Below are positions 50,412 through 60,900 of a DNA stretch of 64,000 nt, piece after piece (positions within the stretch are counted from its first letter, which is position 1; each line of letters starts with the position of its first letter). The DNA is from Pseudotabrizicola alkalilacus. Lineage in GTDB: Bacteria; Pseudomonadota; Alphaproteobacteria; Rhodobacterales; Rhodobacteraceae. The translations under genes were made by a program, and so were the position numbers. Where the stretch lies: contig NZ_QWEY01000015.1 of assembly GCF_003443995.1 (NCBI RefSeq), positions 25,959 to 89,958 on the forward strand, given 5' to 3'. The notes below the pieces were generated by a model. That model saw only the letters and a list, made by a program, of their open reading frames with translations. It ran no database searches and was not told the DNA's origin.

Positions 50412-52430
50412 ATGGGTTACTTTCTGGGCGTGGATACGGGCGGCACCTACACCGATGCGGTGATCGTCGATCAGGCCGCAACCCGTGTGATCGGCAAGGC
50501 CAAGGCCCTGACCACCCGCAACGATCTGGCGATTGGCATCGGCGGCGCGGTTGATGCCGCTCTGGCACTGGCAGGCGTTGCCGCCAGCGAGATCGCTCTG
50601 GTCTCGCTCTCCACCACCCTCGCCACCAATGCGCTGGTCGAAGGGCAGGGCGGGCGCGTGGCGCTGGTCTTCATCGGCTTTGATGCCGGCGACGAGGCCC
50701 GCGCCGGGCTGGACGATGCGCTGCGTGGCGACCCGATCCTGCGGCTGTCCGGCGGCCATGGTCATGCCGGGCAGGAACTCGCCCCGCTGGACACGGCCAC
50801 CCTGGAACAGGCCCTGCGCGACAGTGGGGATCAGGTGATGGGCTATGCCGTCGCCGCCCGCTTTGCCACCCGCAACCCCGCACATGAAATCGCCGCGCGC
50901 GATCTGATCCGGCGTATCACCGGGCGGCCGGTCACGTGCAGTCACGAGCTTTCCGCCAACCTCAACGGCCCCAAACGTGCGCTGACCGCCGTGCTCAACG
51001 CCCGGCTGATCGGCATGATCGACCGTCTGGTGGCGGCCTGTGAACGCCACCTTGCGACCATCGGCATCGACGCGCCCCTTATGGTGGTGCGGGGCGATGG
51101 TGCGCTGATCTCTGCCGCCATGGTCCGCGAGCGCCCGATTGAAACCATCCTCTCCGGCCCCGCCGCCAGCATCGTCGGCGCGCGCTGGCTGACCGGGGCC
51201 ACGGATGCACTGGTCTCTGACATCGGCGGCACCACCACCGATGTGGCACTTTTGCGCGACGGCCTGCCCGAGATTGACCCGCAGGGCGCGCGGGTCGGCG
51301 GGTTCCGCACCATGGTCGAGGCGGTGGCGATGCGCACCACCGGACTTGGCGGCGACAGCGAGGTGCATCTGATCACCGAAGGGCTGACCGGCGGCCTCCG
51401 CCTCGGACCGCGGCGGTTGATCCCGGTCTCGCTGCTGGCGCAGGATCATGGGCCGATGGTGCATGCAGCACTCGACCGCGCGCTGTCCAGCGATGTGGCG
51501 GGCGAGCATGACGGGCGCTTTGCGATCCCGATGCAGGGGGTCCAAGGCGGGCTCAGCCCGCGCGAATCCACGCTTATGACCCGCATTGCACAACCGATGC
51601 CGCTGGCGCAGGCCCTGACCACGCGGCTGGAGGTGGCAGCACTCGACCGGCTGGTGGCGCGCGGGCTGGTGATGATCGCAGGCGTCACGCCCTCTGATGC
51701 CAGCCATGCGCTTGGGCGGCTGGACGCATGGGACGCGCTGGCATCGGAAAAGGCGCTGCGCCTGCTGGGCCGTCGCCGCACCGGCGCGGGCGAGCGGTTT
51801 GCGACCGATCCGCTGAAACTCGCAGAGGCCATCATCGACCAGCTGACCACCCAGACCGCCGACTGCCTGCTGGAGGCCGCCTTTGCCGAAGACCCCGCCT
51901 TTGCCGCTGAATCGCCCGAAACCCTCGCCCGCCACAGCCTGACCCGCGCGGGCTTGCGCGGCCATCAGGGCGTGATGCAGATCACCGCCCGGCTGGCGGT
52001 CCCGGTGATCGGCCTGGGTGCATCCGCCCCCGCCTATTACGGCGCGGTGGGGCAGCGTCTGGGCTGTCAGATGATCCTGCCAGACCATGCCGGGGTGGCC
52101 AATGCCATCGGCGCGGTGGTGGGGCAGGTCAGCCAGCGCGCCACCGGCACCGTCACCAGCCCGTCCGAGGGCCGCTTTGCTGCCCACCTGCCGGGCGGGA
52201 TCGAAACCTTCAGCGACCGCGACTCTGCGCTGGCCGCGATGCAGGCGGCGCTGACCGCCGATGCCACCGCCCGCGCGCTGCGCGCCGGGGCCGTTGATCT
52301 GCACCTGACCACCACGCGTGACATCCGCGAGGCCGACGTCGAGGGCCGCAGCATGTTTATCGAAGCCATCCTCAGCGTCACCGCCTCGGGCCGCCCCCGC
52401 GTGGCGCGCGCCAGTGATGCAGCAGAATGA
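50412..52430 (+). CDS. Hydantoinase/oxoprolinase family protein, HyuA-type subunit
   Basis: The 672-residue protein has the actin-like ATPase start YFLGVDTGGTYTDAVIVDQ, the region LVSLSTTLATNALVEGQGG, the central motifs HELSANLNGPKRALTAVLNARLI and LVSDIGGTTTDVALL, and an extended C-terminal part. HyuA-type subunits hydrolyse hydantoins or 5-oxoproline with ATP, usually with a HyuB partner; none is adjacent here, so the substrate and partner are open. It stands alone upstream of tRNA-Met. Confidence 0.87.
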   Translation: MGYFLGVDTGGTYTDAVIVDQAATRVIGKAKALTTRNDLAIGIGGAVDAALALAGVAASEIALVSLSTTLATNALVEGQGGRVALVFIGFDAGDEARAGLDDALRGDPILRLSGGHGHAGQELAPLDTATLEQALRDSGDQVMGYAVAARFATRNPAHEIAARDLIRRITGRPVTCSHELSANLNGPKRALTAVLNARLIGMIDRLVAACERHLATIGIDAPLMVVRGDGALISAAMVRERPIETILSGPAASIVGARWLTGATDALVSDIGGTTTDVALLRDGLPEIDPQGARVGGFRTMVEAVAMRTTGLGGDSEVHLITEGLTGGLRLGPRRLIPVSLLAQDHGPMVHAALDRALSSDVAGEHDGRFAIPMQGVQGGLSPRESTLMTRIAQPMPLAQALTTRLEVAALDRLVARGLVMIAGVTPSDASHALGRLDAWDALASEKALRLLGRRRTGAGERFATDPLKLAEAIIDQLTTQTADCLLEAAFAEDPAFAAESPETLARHSLTRAGLRGHQGVMQITARLAVPVIGLGASAPAYYGAVGQRLGCQMILPDHAGVANAIGAVVGQVSQRATGTVTSPSEGRFAAHLPGGIETFSDRDSALAAMQAALTADATARALRAGAVDLHLTTTRDIREADVEGRSMFIEAILSVTASGRPRVARASDAAE

Positions 52431-52479
52431 CGAATAGCCCTTGACGTGCGCAGGCGGGCACAATACCACGCCCGCCAAT

Positions 52480-52556
52480 GGCTAGGTAGCTCAGCTGGTT
52501 AGAGCACGTGACTCATAATCACGGGGTCGGGGGTTCGAGTCCCCCCCTCGCCACCA
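52480..52556 (+). tRNA. tRNA-Met (CAU), elongator type
   Basis: A 77-base cloverleaf with D-arm TAGCTCAGCTGGTTAGA, anticodon stem-loop with CAT at 52514-52516, T-arm GGGGGTTCGAGTCCCCC and encoded CCA (52554-52556). It lacks initiator features. The acceptor stem GGCTAGG / CCTCGCC has one U-C mismatch at pair 4-69, where relatives have G-C. Modified tRNA-Ile with CAU is a less likely reading. Confidence 0.93.
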
Positions 52557-52761
52557 CTTTTCTTATGCAATCTGCCCACCAATCGGGCAATCCTCCGGTT
52601 CGCCGCCTGTTGCTATGACCCGTCCGCAAAGCCGGTCGACAGCGGGGGCGGAGCGCGCTAAGCAATTGGCAACGATCAGCTCACCGCAGGCGGGCGCTGC
52701 TGTCCGCCCCTGTTGCCGCGTCTCACAGCCCCGTTCTGTCTAACCTGCAGGCAAGACCCAC

Positions 52762-53241
52762 ATGCGACCACCTTTGTCCCTGATCGTCTTTCTCCTCGCG
52801 ATTGCGCTGGCTTCCTGCGGATTCAGCCCGGTGTATCAGAGCGGAAACAGCATCGGTGAGGGAGTCCGGGGCATCCGGCTGGACGACCCCAAGAATGCAA
52901 TCGAGTTCTCGTTCCTGCACAAACTGCAACGGAAAATCCCGCAAGGCGGCGACTCCGGGGCGCTTCTCACCTACAACCTGACCCTGACCGAAGCCTCGCT
53001 GGTCGACCGCCGTGTCGAGATCAGGGGCGCCGCGGTCTATTCCATCGTCGATACCGCCAGCCAGCAGGTGACCCTGACCGGGCGCGTCACCTCGACCGCC
53101 GGATATTCCACCTCCACCACCTTTTCGGGCATCATGGCCAATGAACCCAGCCGCGATGACGCGATTGACCGCCTGACAGAATCGCTGGCACAGGCGGTTT
53201 ATCTGCAGATCCTGGCAAAGCTGGCTGCGACGCAGCCCTGA
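52762..53241 (+). CDS. lptE: LptE-like lipoprotein (LPS assembly)
   Basis: The 159-residue exported lipoprotein has a signal ending in lipobox LASC with mature start CGFSPVY, as in LptE of alphaproteobacteria. The rest (FSFLHKLQRKIP, YNLTLTEASLVDRR, AVYSIVDTASQQVTLTGRVTSTAGYS, DAIDRLTESLAQAVYLQILAKL) fits the family. LptE plugs the LptD barrel that delivers lipopolysaccharide to the surface. In related genomes lptE usually sits between leuS and holA; here it lies between a tRNA and an ABC exporter, so it could be a relocated copy or a paralogue. Confidence 0.78.
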   Translation: MRPPLSLIVFLLAIALASCGFSPVYQSGNSIGEGVRGIRLDDPKNAIEFSFLHKLQRKIPQGGDSGALLTYNLTLTEASLVDRRVEIRGAAVYSIVDTASQQVTLTGRVTSTAGYSTSTTFSGIMANEPSRDDAIDRLTESLAQAVYLQILAKLAATQP

Positions 53242-53447
53242 TCCGCCCCGCAGGCGGGACGCTGCGGCGCGATCCCCGGCCATCTTGCTCTTGGCAGGGT
53301 CAGCGCATAGTTAGGTGCCAAGGCGCGTATGGGGTATGTAGCGGCGCACCATGTGCGGGACTCGTCACTCTGTCATTCCTGCGGGCGCGCGCGCATCGGT
53401 TCTGGTGACTGGAGTCTTCAGTTCCAAACCCATCAAGGCTGGACGAC

Positions 53448-55226
53448 ATGACGACAAAGACCATACGACTTCCCGTTCTGGACCGCGTTGCCGGTGACAG
53501 TCTGCTGTGGCGTCTGCTGCGCGAAAGCCTGCCCGAGCATAAGGGGAAATATGCCGCCGCCATCGTGGCGATGGTTCTGGTCGCAGGCACCACTGCCTTG
53601 TCGGCCTGGGTGATGGGCGAAATTGTCGATGCCATGACCGATCCCGCCAATACCCAGCGGATCTACTGGGTGGCGGGCAGCGTCTTTCTGATCTTCTTTG
53701 CCAAGGGCGTCGCCAGCTTTGCGCAGACCGTGCTGATGGCGCGGGCTGGCAACCGGATCGTCGCGCAAAAGCAGACATCCCTGTTCAAGCGCCTGCTGGG
53801 CCATGGCATCGCGTTTTTCAACACCACCGAATCCTCTGATCTGCTGATGCGGGTGACTCAAAGCGCGCAAATGGCGCGCAACGTGATTGATGTGGTGGTG
53901 ACCGGCTTTGTCCGCGATCTGCTGACCCTGATCGGGCTGGTGTCGGTGATGTTTTACCAGCAACCCTATCTGTCGCTGATCAGCCTGATCGTCGGCCCGG
54001 CAGCGGTGCTGGGGGTGCGCATGATCCTGAACAAGGTGCGCGCCGTGATGGCGCAGGAAATGGCCGGTCTGGCCGAGATCATCAAGGTCGTGCAGGAGAC
54101 CTCGACCGGCGCCCGCGTGATCAAGGCGTTTGCGCTGGAAACCGTGATGCAGGACCGGATGCAATCTGCCGTGCGTCAGGTGGAAAAACGCTCGAACAAG
54201 ATGGTGCGGCTGGAATCGGCCACAGCGCCGCTGATGGACACGCTGACGGGTATGGCCATTGCCGCCATCGTCATCCTCAGCAGTACCAGTATCGGCGGGC
54301 AGGCTGCGGGTACGCCGGGGCAACTGATGTCGTTTGTGACCGCGTTTCTGATGGCCTATGAGCCGGCCAAGCGCCTGTCGCGGATGCGGGTCAGCATCGA
54401 GGCGGGCATGGTCGGTGTCCGCATGATGTACGAGCTTCTGGACCTGCCCTCGAACCTGAACGAAGCCCCCGACGCCAAAGAGCTGACCGTCGGGCCGGGT
54501 CAGGTGGTGCTGGACAATGTGTCGTTCGGCTACAACGCCGAAAACCAGGTGATCAGAAATCTCTCCGTCACCTTCGAGGCCGGAAAGACCACGGCGCTGG
54601 TCGGCCCCTCGGGCGGGGGGAAATCGTCGATCCTCAACCTGATCCTGCGGCTGTATGATCCGCAGGATGGCGTGGTGTGGATTGATGACAATGACATCAG
54701 CAAGGTCACCTTTGCCTCATTGCGCAAGAAAATCGCCTTTGTCGGGCAGGATACCTTTCTGTTTTCAAACACGGTGATGAATAACCTGCGCATTGCCCGC
54801 CCCGACGCCACCGATGAAGAGGTGTATGAGGCCGCGCGCATCGCCTATGCGCATGACTTTATCGAAAGCCTGCCACAGGGCTATCAGACCCAGATCGGCG
54901 AAAACGGCTCGTTCCTGTCGGGCGGCCAGCGCCAGCGTCTGTCGATCACACGGGCGGTTCTGCGCGGTGCACCGATCCTGTTGCTGGACGAGGCGACCAG
55001 CGCGCTGGACAGCCAGTCCGAGGCCTATGTCCGCGACGCGCTGCAAGCCATCAATACCGGCGTCACCACGATCGTCATTGCGCACCGGCTGGCAACGATC
55101 ATGAATGCCGACCGGATCTTGTATATCGAGGCCGGACAGGTGGTCGAGCAAGGCTCGATGCAGGAGCTGTTGGCGCAGAACGGGGCCTTCAAACGGCTAT
55201 ATGAGGCCCAGTTCCATAACGGTTGA
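53448..55226 (+). CDS. MsbA-like ABC exporter (half-transporter, type IV)
   Basis: The 592-residue protein has a six-helix membrane domain (about 20-330) with the coupling motif LIKVVQETSTGARVIKAFALE-like IIKVVQETSTGARVIKAFALE, and a nucleotide-binding domain with Walker A VGPSGGGKSS, signature FLSGGQRQRLSITRAV, Walker B ILLLDEATSALDSQ and switch His in VIAHRLATI. Homodimers of such proteins flip lipids, including lipid A, or export drugs. The LptE-like gene upstream and diacylglycerol kinase nearby make a lipid role attractive but not proven. Confidence 0.88.
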   Translation: MTTKTIRLPVLDRVAGDSLLWRLLRESLPEHKGKYAAAIVAMVLVAGTTALSAWVMGEIVDAMTDPANTQRIYWVAGSVFLIFFAKGVASFAQTVLMARAGNRIVAQKQTSLFKRLLGHGIAFFNTTESSDLLMRVTQSAQMARNVIDVVVTGFVRDLLTLIGLVSVMFYQQPYLSLISLIVGPAAVLGVRMILNKVRAVMAQEMAGLAEIIKVVQETSTGARVIKAFALETVMQDRMQSAVRQVEKRSNKMVRLESATAPLMDTLTGMAIAAIVILSSTSIGGQAAGTPGQLMSFVTAFLMAYEPAKRLSRMRVSIEAGMVGVRMMYELLDLPSNLNEAPDAKELTVGPGQVVLDNVSFGYNAENQVIRNLSVTFEAGKTTALVGPSGGGKSSILNLILRLYDPQDGVVWIDDNDISKVTFASLRKKIAFVGQDTFLFSNTVMNNLRIARPDATDEEVYEAARIAYAHDFIESLPQGYQTQIGENGSFLSGGQRQRLSITRAVLRGAPILLLDEATSALDSQSEAYVRDALQAINTGVTTIVIAHRLATIMNADRILYIEAGQVVEQGSMQELLAQNGAFKRLYEAQFHNG

Positions 55227-55243
55227 GCAGCGGCGGCTGAGCG

Positions 55244-56089
55244 TCAGGGCGCGTCCTGCCCTTCGGCCAGCGCCCGGCGCAGCTCGGTCACGTCCAGCGG
55301 CAACCCGGTAAAGATGCGCCAGGCGTCCACCCCTTGCCCGATGAACAGTTCATAGCCGGAAATCACCTGCAGCCCGATTGATGCCGCGTCTTGCAGGAAC
55401 TGCGTCTCCACCGGGGTATAGACCGCGTCAAACACCCAGTCCGCCGCCGCCAGATCGGCGCGGGGCAGGGGGGTGCCGTCATAGCCCACCATGCCGACCG
55501 GCGTGCAGTTGATCACGCCCGCCACCCCGGCGGCCAGGTCTGTCGCTGCCCTGCCGGTCCGGGTGATCAGACCGGGCCGCGCTGCCTTTAACGCGGCGGC
55601 CAGCGCCTGCGCTTTGGGCAGGTCGTGGTCAGCGATGCGCAGCTCACGCACCCCCAGCGCGATCAGGCCAAAGGCCACCGCCTTGCCCACCCCGCCCGCG
55701 CCGATCAGCAGCACCGTTCCGGGGGCCGCCGCCCCGCGCGCCTGACGGTAGGCCGCGATAAAGCCGGTATGGTCGGTGTTGAACCCCTGCGGCCCGTCCG
55801 GCGCGAACACCACCGTGTTCACCGCCCCCATCGCCCGCACCAGCGGATCCGCAACCACCACCCGGCCCGCCGCCTGTTCCTTGTACGGATAGGTCACGTT
55901 GACCCCGCGATAGCCGCTTGCCGCAACCTGCGCGAACAGATCGTCAAAGCTCAGCCCAAGCGCGGGCGGCACCAGACGGTCATAAACCACCCGCTGCCCA
56001 TTCTGCGCGCCCGCCAGCCGGTGCAGCCGTGGCGCTTGCGAGGCGGCGATGTTGTCGCCAATCAGGCCAAGGCGGATAGGTCCGGTCAT
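55244..56089 (-). CDS. Shikimate/quinate dehydrogenase-like enzyme (AroE family)
   Basis: The 281-residue oxidoreductase has catalytic Lys in GVNVTYPYKEQA and Asp in FNTDHTGF, as in AroE, and a Rossmann motif VLLIGAGGVGKAVAFGL followed by an acidic ADHD that suggests NAD rather than NADP. The start IRLGLIGDNIAASQAPRLHRLAGAQNG differs from housekeeping AroE (which has SxSLSP), so this is probably a paralogue used for quinate, shikimate or aminoshikimate catabolism. It converges on the ABC exporter gene. Confidence 0.86.
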   Translation of the reverse strand: MTGPIRLGLIGDNIAASQAPRLHRLAGAQNGQRVVYDRLVPPALGLSFDDLFAQVAASGYRGVNVTYPYKEQAAGRVVVADPLVRAMGAVNTVVFAPDGPQGFNTDHTGFIAAYRQARGAAAPGTVLLIGAGGVGKAVAFGLIALGVRELRIADHDLPKAQALAAALKAARPGLITRTGRAATDLAAGVAGVINCTPVGMVGYDGTPLPRADLAAADWVFDAVYTPVETQFLQDAASIGLQVISGYELFIGQGVDAWRIFTGLPLDVTELRRALAEGQDAP

Positions 56090-56194
56090 CGCATCGCTCC
56101 TGCGGCAGTCACCCGTTCAACGCAGCGGCAGATAGCGGATCGGCTGTCGCGCCACCAGAGCCTTTGGCACGGCCCAAAAGCCGGACATACCGCG

Positions 56195-56572
56195 CTATCC
56201 GTTCGTCATCTCCCGCAGCACAATCATCCCGACATAGGCCAGATTGGCAAAAATCATCAGCGCCACCGCCAGCGATCCCAGATCCTTGGCCTGTTTCGCC
56301 GCCTCAGACCAGCCGGGCGAGATGTGGTTGACCAGCACCTCGATCGCAGTGTTCAGCGCCTCGACCGCCAGCAGCGCGGCAAACAACACCACAAATCCCA
56401 GCCACTGCCACGCCCCCGCCTGCGCCCAGACCAGCACCAGGGCCCCCAGACCCCCGCCCGCAATCTCTTGCCGGGCCGAGGTTTCGGCCAGCAGCCGCCG
56501 CAGCCCTGCCAGCGAATAGCCGGTGGCATCCACCATATGCCACAGCCCCCGGCGCGGCGGTTTCACGGTCAT
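56195..56572 (-). CDS. dgkA: Diacylglycerol kinase (prokaryotic, DgkA)
   Basis: The 125-residue three-helix membrane enzyme phosphorylates diacylglycerol to phosphatidic acid. The family core is clear: AVEALNTAIEVLVNHISPGWSEAAKQAKDLGSLAVALMIFANLAYVGMI, with the catalytic Glu in EALNTAIE. Length is normal for DgkA. It is divergent from the RND genes. Confidence 0.93.
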   Translation of the reverse strand: MTVKPPRRGLWHMVDATGYSLAGLRRLLAETSARQEIAGGGLGALVLVWAQAGAWQWLGFVVLFAALLAVEALNTAIEVLVNHISPGWSEAAKQAKDLGSLAVALMIFANLAYVGMIVLREMTNG

Positions 56573-56586
56573 TCTGTGCCCTTTCT

Positions 56587-56622
56587 GGCCAGCCCCCTCA
56601 GGCCAGCCCCCTCAGGCCAGCC
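56587..56622. repeat. 14-bp tandem repeat GGCCAGCCCCCTCA, about 2.6 units
   Basis: Two full 14-bp units and a partial third lie directly upstream of diacylglycerol kinase (minus strand). No function is evident. The rest of the 271-bp gap to 56843 holds no gene. Confidence 0.8.
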
Positions 56623-56843
56623 TTGCGCGCCCGTGCCCCGATGTCCAGCAGGCCCATCACAGGCAGACCCGCGTGCCAATGGCGCAAACGCCGCCACATC
56701 GGGCATCAGCGCAGGTCTACCCCCACCCCGCGTGGTCAATTTCCAGTCAGCACGCTTCCCCTTTGGCACAGGGGGCCTATCATCGACAGACAAAATCATA
56801 TGTCATGGCCAAGCCGTCACCAAAAAAAGGGACCGGACCCCGT

Positions 56844-57986
56844 ATGAAACTCGTGCCGCAACTTGTGGCAATCGTCGTGATTGTCGCAATAGCCACACCG
56901 CTCGCCGCGCGGTTTGTGCCTGGAACCCGGCCATGGCTGGACAGTGCCGGTCTGCTCGCCCCGCTGACCGCGCTGGGCGTTGTGCCCGCCGACGCGGCAG
57001 AGGCCGCTGCAAATGCCCCACCCGGCGGCGGGCAGCGCGGCGCTGGCGTGCAGGTGATCGCCACCGAACCGGAACGCCGGGTGCTCAGCAATGTGATCGA
57101 CGCCATCGGGTCGGCGCGCGGCGCGCAGTCGGTGGATCTGTCCTTTGGCGTCACAGGCCGGATCACCGCGCTGCGCGCGGCCCCCGGCAACCGGGTCGAG
57201 GCCGGGGCGGTGTTGGCCGAACTCGATGCCCGCACCGCGCAGCTCTTGGTCGAACGCGCGCGTCTGGTGCTGGCCGATGCGCAGCGCACCATCGACCGGC
57301 TGGCACAGCTGGCGCAGTCGGGCACCACCACCAGCCTGCAACGGCAGGATGCCGAACTGGCACTGCGCACCGCCGAACTGGGGCTGCAATCGGCAGAACA
57401 GGATCTTGAAGACCATATCCTGACCGCGCCGGTCTCTGGCTATGTCGGGCTGATTGAACCGCAGATCGGCGATCTGGTCACCTCCACCACCACCATCACC
57501 CGGATCGAAGACCGCTCGAACCTGATCGTCGATTTTCGCGTGCCCGAGCGGGTCGCGGCGCAGGTCGCGCCCGGTGCCACCGTCTCTGCCACACCCATCT
57601 CCACCCCCGGTGCCGCGATCCCCGGACAGGTGATCGCCGTTGACAACCGGGTGGATGAGGCCAGCCGCACCCTGCGGGTTCAGGCCAGCATCGCCAACAC
57701 CGATGACCGCTTGCGCGCCGGAATGGCCTTCCGCATCTCGATGGAATTTACCGGGGCCGAAGTGCCCGCCGTCAGTCCGCTGGCGATTCAATGGGGGGAT
57801 GGCGGTGCCTTTGTCTGGGTGGTCCGCGCGGCCAAGGCCACGCGCCTGCCGATCCGCATCCTGCAACGCAACGCCGATGCCGTCCTGATCGAAGCCGATC
57901 TGCAACCCGGTGATCTGGTGGTGACCGAAGGCGTGCAGGCCCTGCGCCCGGGAGTCGAAGTGTCGATCGCGGCCCCGAGGAGCTGA
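56844..57986 (+). CDS. RND efflux pump, periplasmic adaptor subunit
   Basis: The 380-residue membrane fusion protein has an N-terminal anchor (MKLVPQLVAIVVIVAIATPLA), then the lipoyl half FGVTGRITALRAAPGNRVEAGAVLAELDAR, a short hairpin, the second half TAPVSGYVGLIEPQIGDLV and beta-barrel segments (RVPERVAAQVAPGATV; VDEASRTLRVQASIAN). It links the RND permease encoded three bases downstream to an outer membrane channel that is not in this window. An ATG at 56805 would add 13 residues; 56844 is used because AAGGGA lies upstream. Confidence 0.9.
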   Translation: MKLVPQLVAIVVIVAIATPLAARFVPGTRPWLDSAGLLAPLTALGVVPADAAEAAANAPPGGGQRGAGVQVIATEPERRVLSNVIDAIGSARGAQSVDLSFGVTGRITALRAAPGNRVEAGAVLAELDARTAQLLVERARLVLADAQRTIDRLAQLAQSGTTTSLQRQDAELALRTAELGLQSAEQDLEDHILTAPVSGYVGLIEPQIGDLVTSTTTITRIEDRSNLIVDFRVPERVAAQVAPGATVSATPISTPGAAIPGQVIAVDNRVDEASRTLRVQASIANTDDRLRAGMAFRISMEFTGAEVPAVSPLAIQWGDGGAFVWVVRAAKATRLPIRILQRNADAVLIEADLQPGDLVVTEGVQALRPGVEVSIAAPRS

Positions 57987-57989
57987 CCG

Positions 57990-60900
57990 ATGGAAAACCG
58001 TCCCACCCCCGCTGCCGCCATGGGCCAGAGCACCGCGCTGTTTGTCCGCCGCCCGATCCTCGCCTTTGTGCTCAATGCGCTGATCGTCATCGCCGGATTT
58101 GCCGGGCTGATGGGCGCGGATGTGCGCGAATTGCCAGCGGTGGACCGGCCCGTGGTTTCGGTCAGCACCAACTATTCCGGGGCCGCTCCCGAAACCATCG
58201 ACCGCGAGGTGACGGCGGTGATCGAAGGCGCGGCGGGCCGGGTCGCAGGGGTCAAATCCATCTCGTCGTCTTCCCGTTTTGGCTCCAGCCGGGTGACGGT
58301 GGAATTCAACGACAGCGTTGATCTGGATGTCGCCGCCACCGATCTGCGCGACGCGGTGGCGCGGCAGGTCAACAACCTGCCCGACGGGGCAGATGCCCCG
58401 CGCGTGGTCAAATCCGATGCCGACGCCGATGCCATCCTGCGCGTCGCTGTCACCTCTTCCAACCGCAGCGCCGATGAGCTGACCACGCTGGTCTCTGATC
58501 TGGCCGAATCGCGGCTGCTGGCTGCCCCCGGCGTGGCCGACCTGCAGATCTTTGGTGCGCGGGAGCTGTCGTTCCGTGTCGATGTCGATCTGATGCAACT
58601 CGCCGCGCGCGGCCTGACCCTCGCCGATTTGCGCGCCGTGCTGGGCAATGCCGCGTTCGATTCCCCTGCCGGGGCGCTCAGTTCCGAAAACCAGAGCCTG
58701 CTGGTCCGCACCACCGCCGCCATCCGCACCGCCGAGCAGATCGAGGCGCTGACGGTTGCGGGCAATATCCGTCTGGGCGACGTGGCGCAGGTCACGCTGG
58801 GCCCCGATCCGGGCGCGTCCATCCTGCGCACCAATGGCGAAACCGGCATCGGTATCGGTATCATCCGGCAGGCCAACGGCAACTCGCTGGCCATATCCGA
58901 GGCTGTCAGGCAGGTCGTCGATGACCTGCAACCGCTGCTGCCCGCAGATGTACGGATGTTCGTCACCTCGGACAGTGCTGATTTCATCGAAGGTGCGATC
59001 CACGAGGTCCAGCTGGCGCTTGGCCTGTCAGTGTTGATCGTAACAGCGGTAATCTTCATCTTTCTGCGCGATCCCCGCGCCACGCTGATCCCCATCATCG
59101 CGATGCCGGTCGCGCTGATCGGCACGCTGGCCGCGATCTGGATCGTCGGGTTCTCTGTCAACATCATCACCCTGCTGGCACTGGTGCTGGCCACCGGGCT
59201 GGTCGTGGATGATGCCATTGTGGTGCTGGAAAACATCGTGCGCCGCCGGTCCGAAGGCATGGGTGCGCGCGCCGCCGCCGTGCTGGGCACGCAGCAGGTG
59301 TTCTTTGCGGTGCTGGCCACCACCACCACGCTGGCCGCCGTCTTCATCCCGCTGTCGTTTTTGCCGGGCCAGACCGGCGGCCTGTTCCGCGAGTTCGGCT
59401 TTACCCTTGCCATCGCGGTGCTGCTGTCGTCGGTCACAGCCCTCAGCCTCTGCCCCGTGCTGGCCGCCAAACTGCTGCGCCCGCATCAGGAGCAGACCGG
59501 GTTCATGACCCGGCTGGGCGACGGGCTGTCCCGCCTCTATGACCGTACCTTGCACTTGTGCCTTTCTGCACCGCTGATCGCCGTCACATTCGCCGTGCTG
59601 TTTGCAGCCCTCGCCGTAGCGATCTTTCCCAACCTGCGGCAGGAACTGACCCCGCCCGAAGACCGCGCCGTGATCCTCTTGTCGGTTCAGGCCCCGCAAG
59701 GCGTCTCGCTTGACTACACCGACGCCCGCATGCGCGAGATCGAGGCGCTGGTCGATCCGCTGCGCGACAGCGGCGAAGTCACCAGCGTCTTTGCCATCGC
59801 CGGCATGGGCGGGCAGGAAAGCCGTGGCTTCATCGTGATCACGCTGGCCGGCTGGGCCGACCGCGCCCGCAGCCAGCAAGAGATTGCCGCCGAAATCAGT
59901 GGCAACCTGCGCGGCGTCATTGGGGTGCGCGCCTTTGCGCTGCAGCCCAATTCGCTGGGTATCCGCGGCGCGGGGCAGGGCCTGTCGTTTGCGCTGGTGG
60001 GGGACAATTACGACGATCTGGCCGACACCGCCCGCGCGCTGGTGGAAAAGATGGAGGCCGACCCCCGCTTTGGTCAGGTCCGCCTTGGCTATGACACCAC
60101 CCAGCCGCAGCTGTTCGTCGAAATCGACCGCGCTCGGGCCGAAGATCTGGGCATCCAGATCGCCGGCATGGGCGAGGCGTTGCAGGCCGTGCTGGATGGC
60201 CGCACCGTCGGCACCTTGTTTCTGGATGACAACAGCTTTGACATCCGCCTTGTCTCCAACGCCGACCCGGTGAATGACCCCGGCGATCTGGAGCGGATCT
60301 TTGTGCCCACCCGCGACGGCCAGATGGTGCCGATCTCGACCTTTGTCACCCTGACCGAACGCGCCGTCGCCCCGCAGCTGGAGCGTGAGTCGCAGATGCG
60401 CGCCATACCGATCACGGCGGGGCTGACGCCGGATCTGGCGCTTGGCGATGCGCTGACGCAGGTGCAGGCGATGGCCAGCGATCTGCTCACCGACAACACG
60501 CGGATTCTGCCACTGGCCGAAGCGGCGACCTTGGGCGAAACCTCATCCGGCCTTGCCATCACCTTTGGTATCGCGCTGATCGTGGTGTTTCTGGTGCTGT
60601 CGGCGCAGTTCGAAAGCTTTGTCTCTGCGATCATCGTCATGGCCACCGTGCCGCTGGGTCTGGCCTGCGCGGTGTTTGCGCTGCTTCTGACCGGGGGTAG
60701 CCTGAACGTCTATTCCCAGATCGGTCTGGTGCTGCTGGTCGGGATTATGGCCAAGAACGGGATTTTGATCGTCGAATTTGCCGATCAATTGCGGGAAAAG
60801 GGCGCATCCGTGCGTGAGGCGATCGAACAGGCCTCTGTTGCCCGCCTGCGCCCGGTGATGATGACAATGGTGGCCACCGTTCTGGGCGGCCTGCCGCTGC

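Noticed and set aside
48969..52478. Lytic transglycosylase frame open for 1169 codons upstream
   Set aside because: The part beyond 50210 is antisense to the HyuA gene. The signal peptide and AGGA at 50210 mark the real start.
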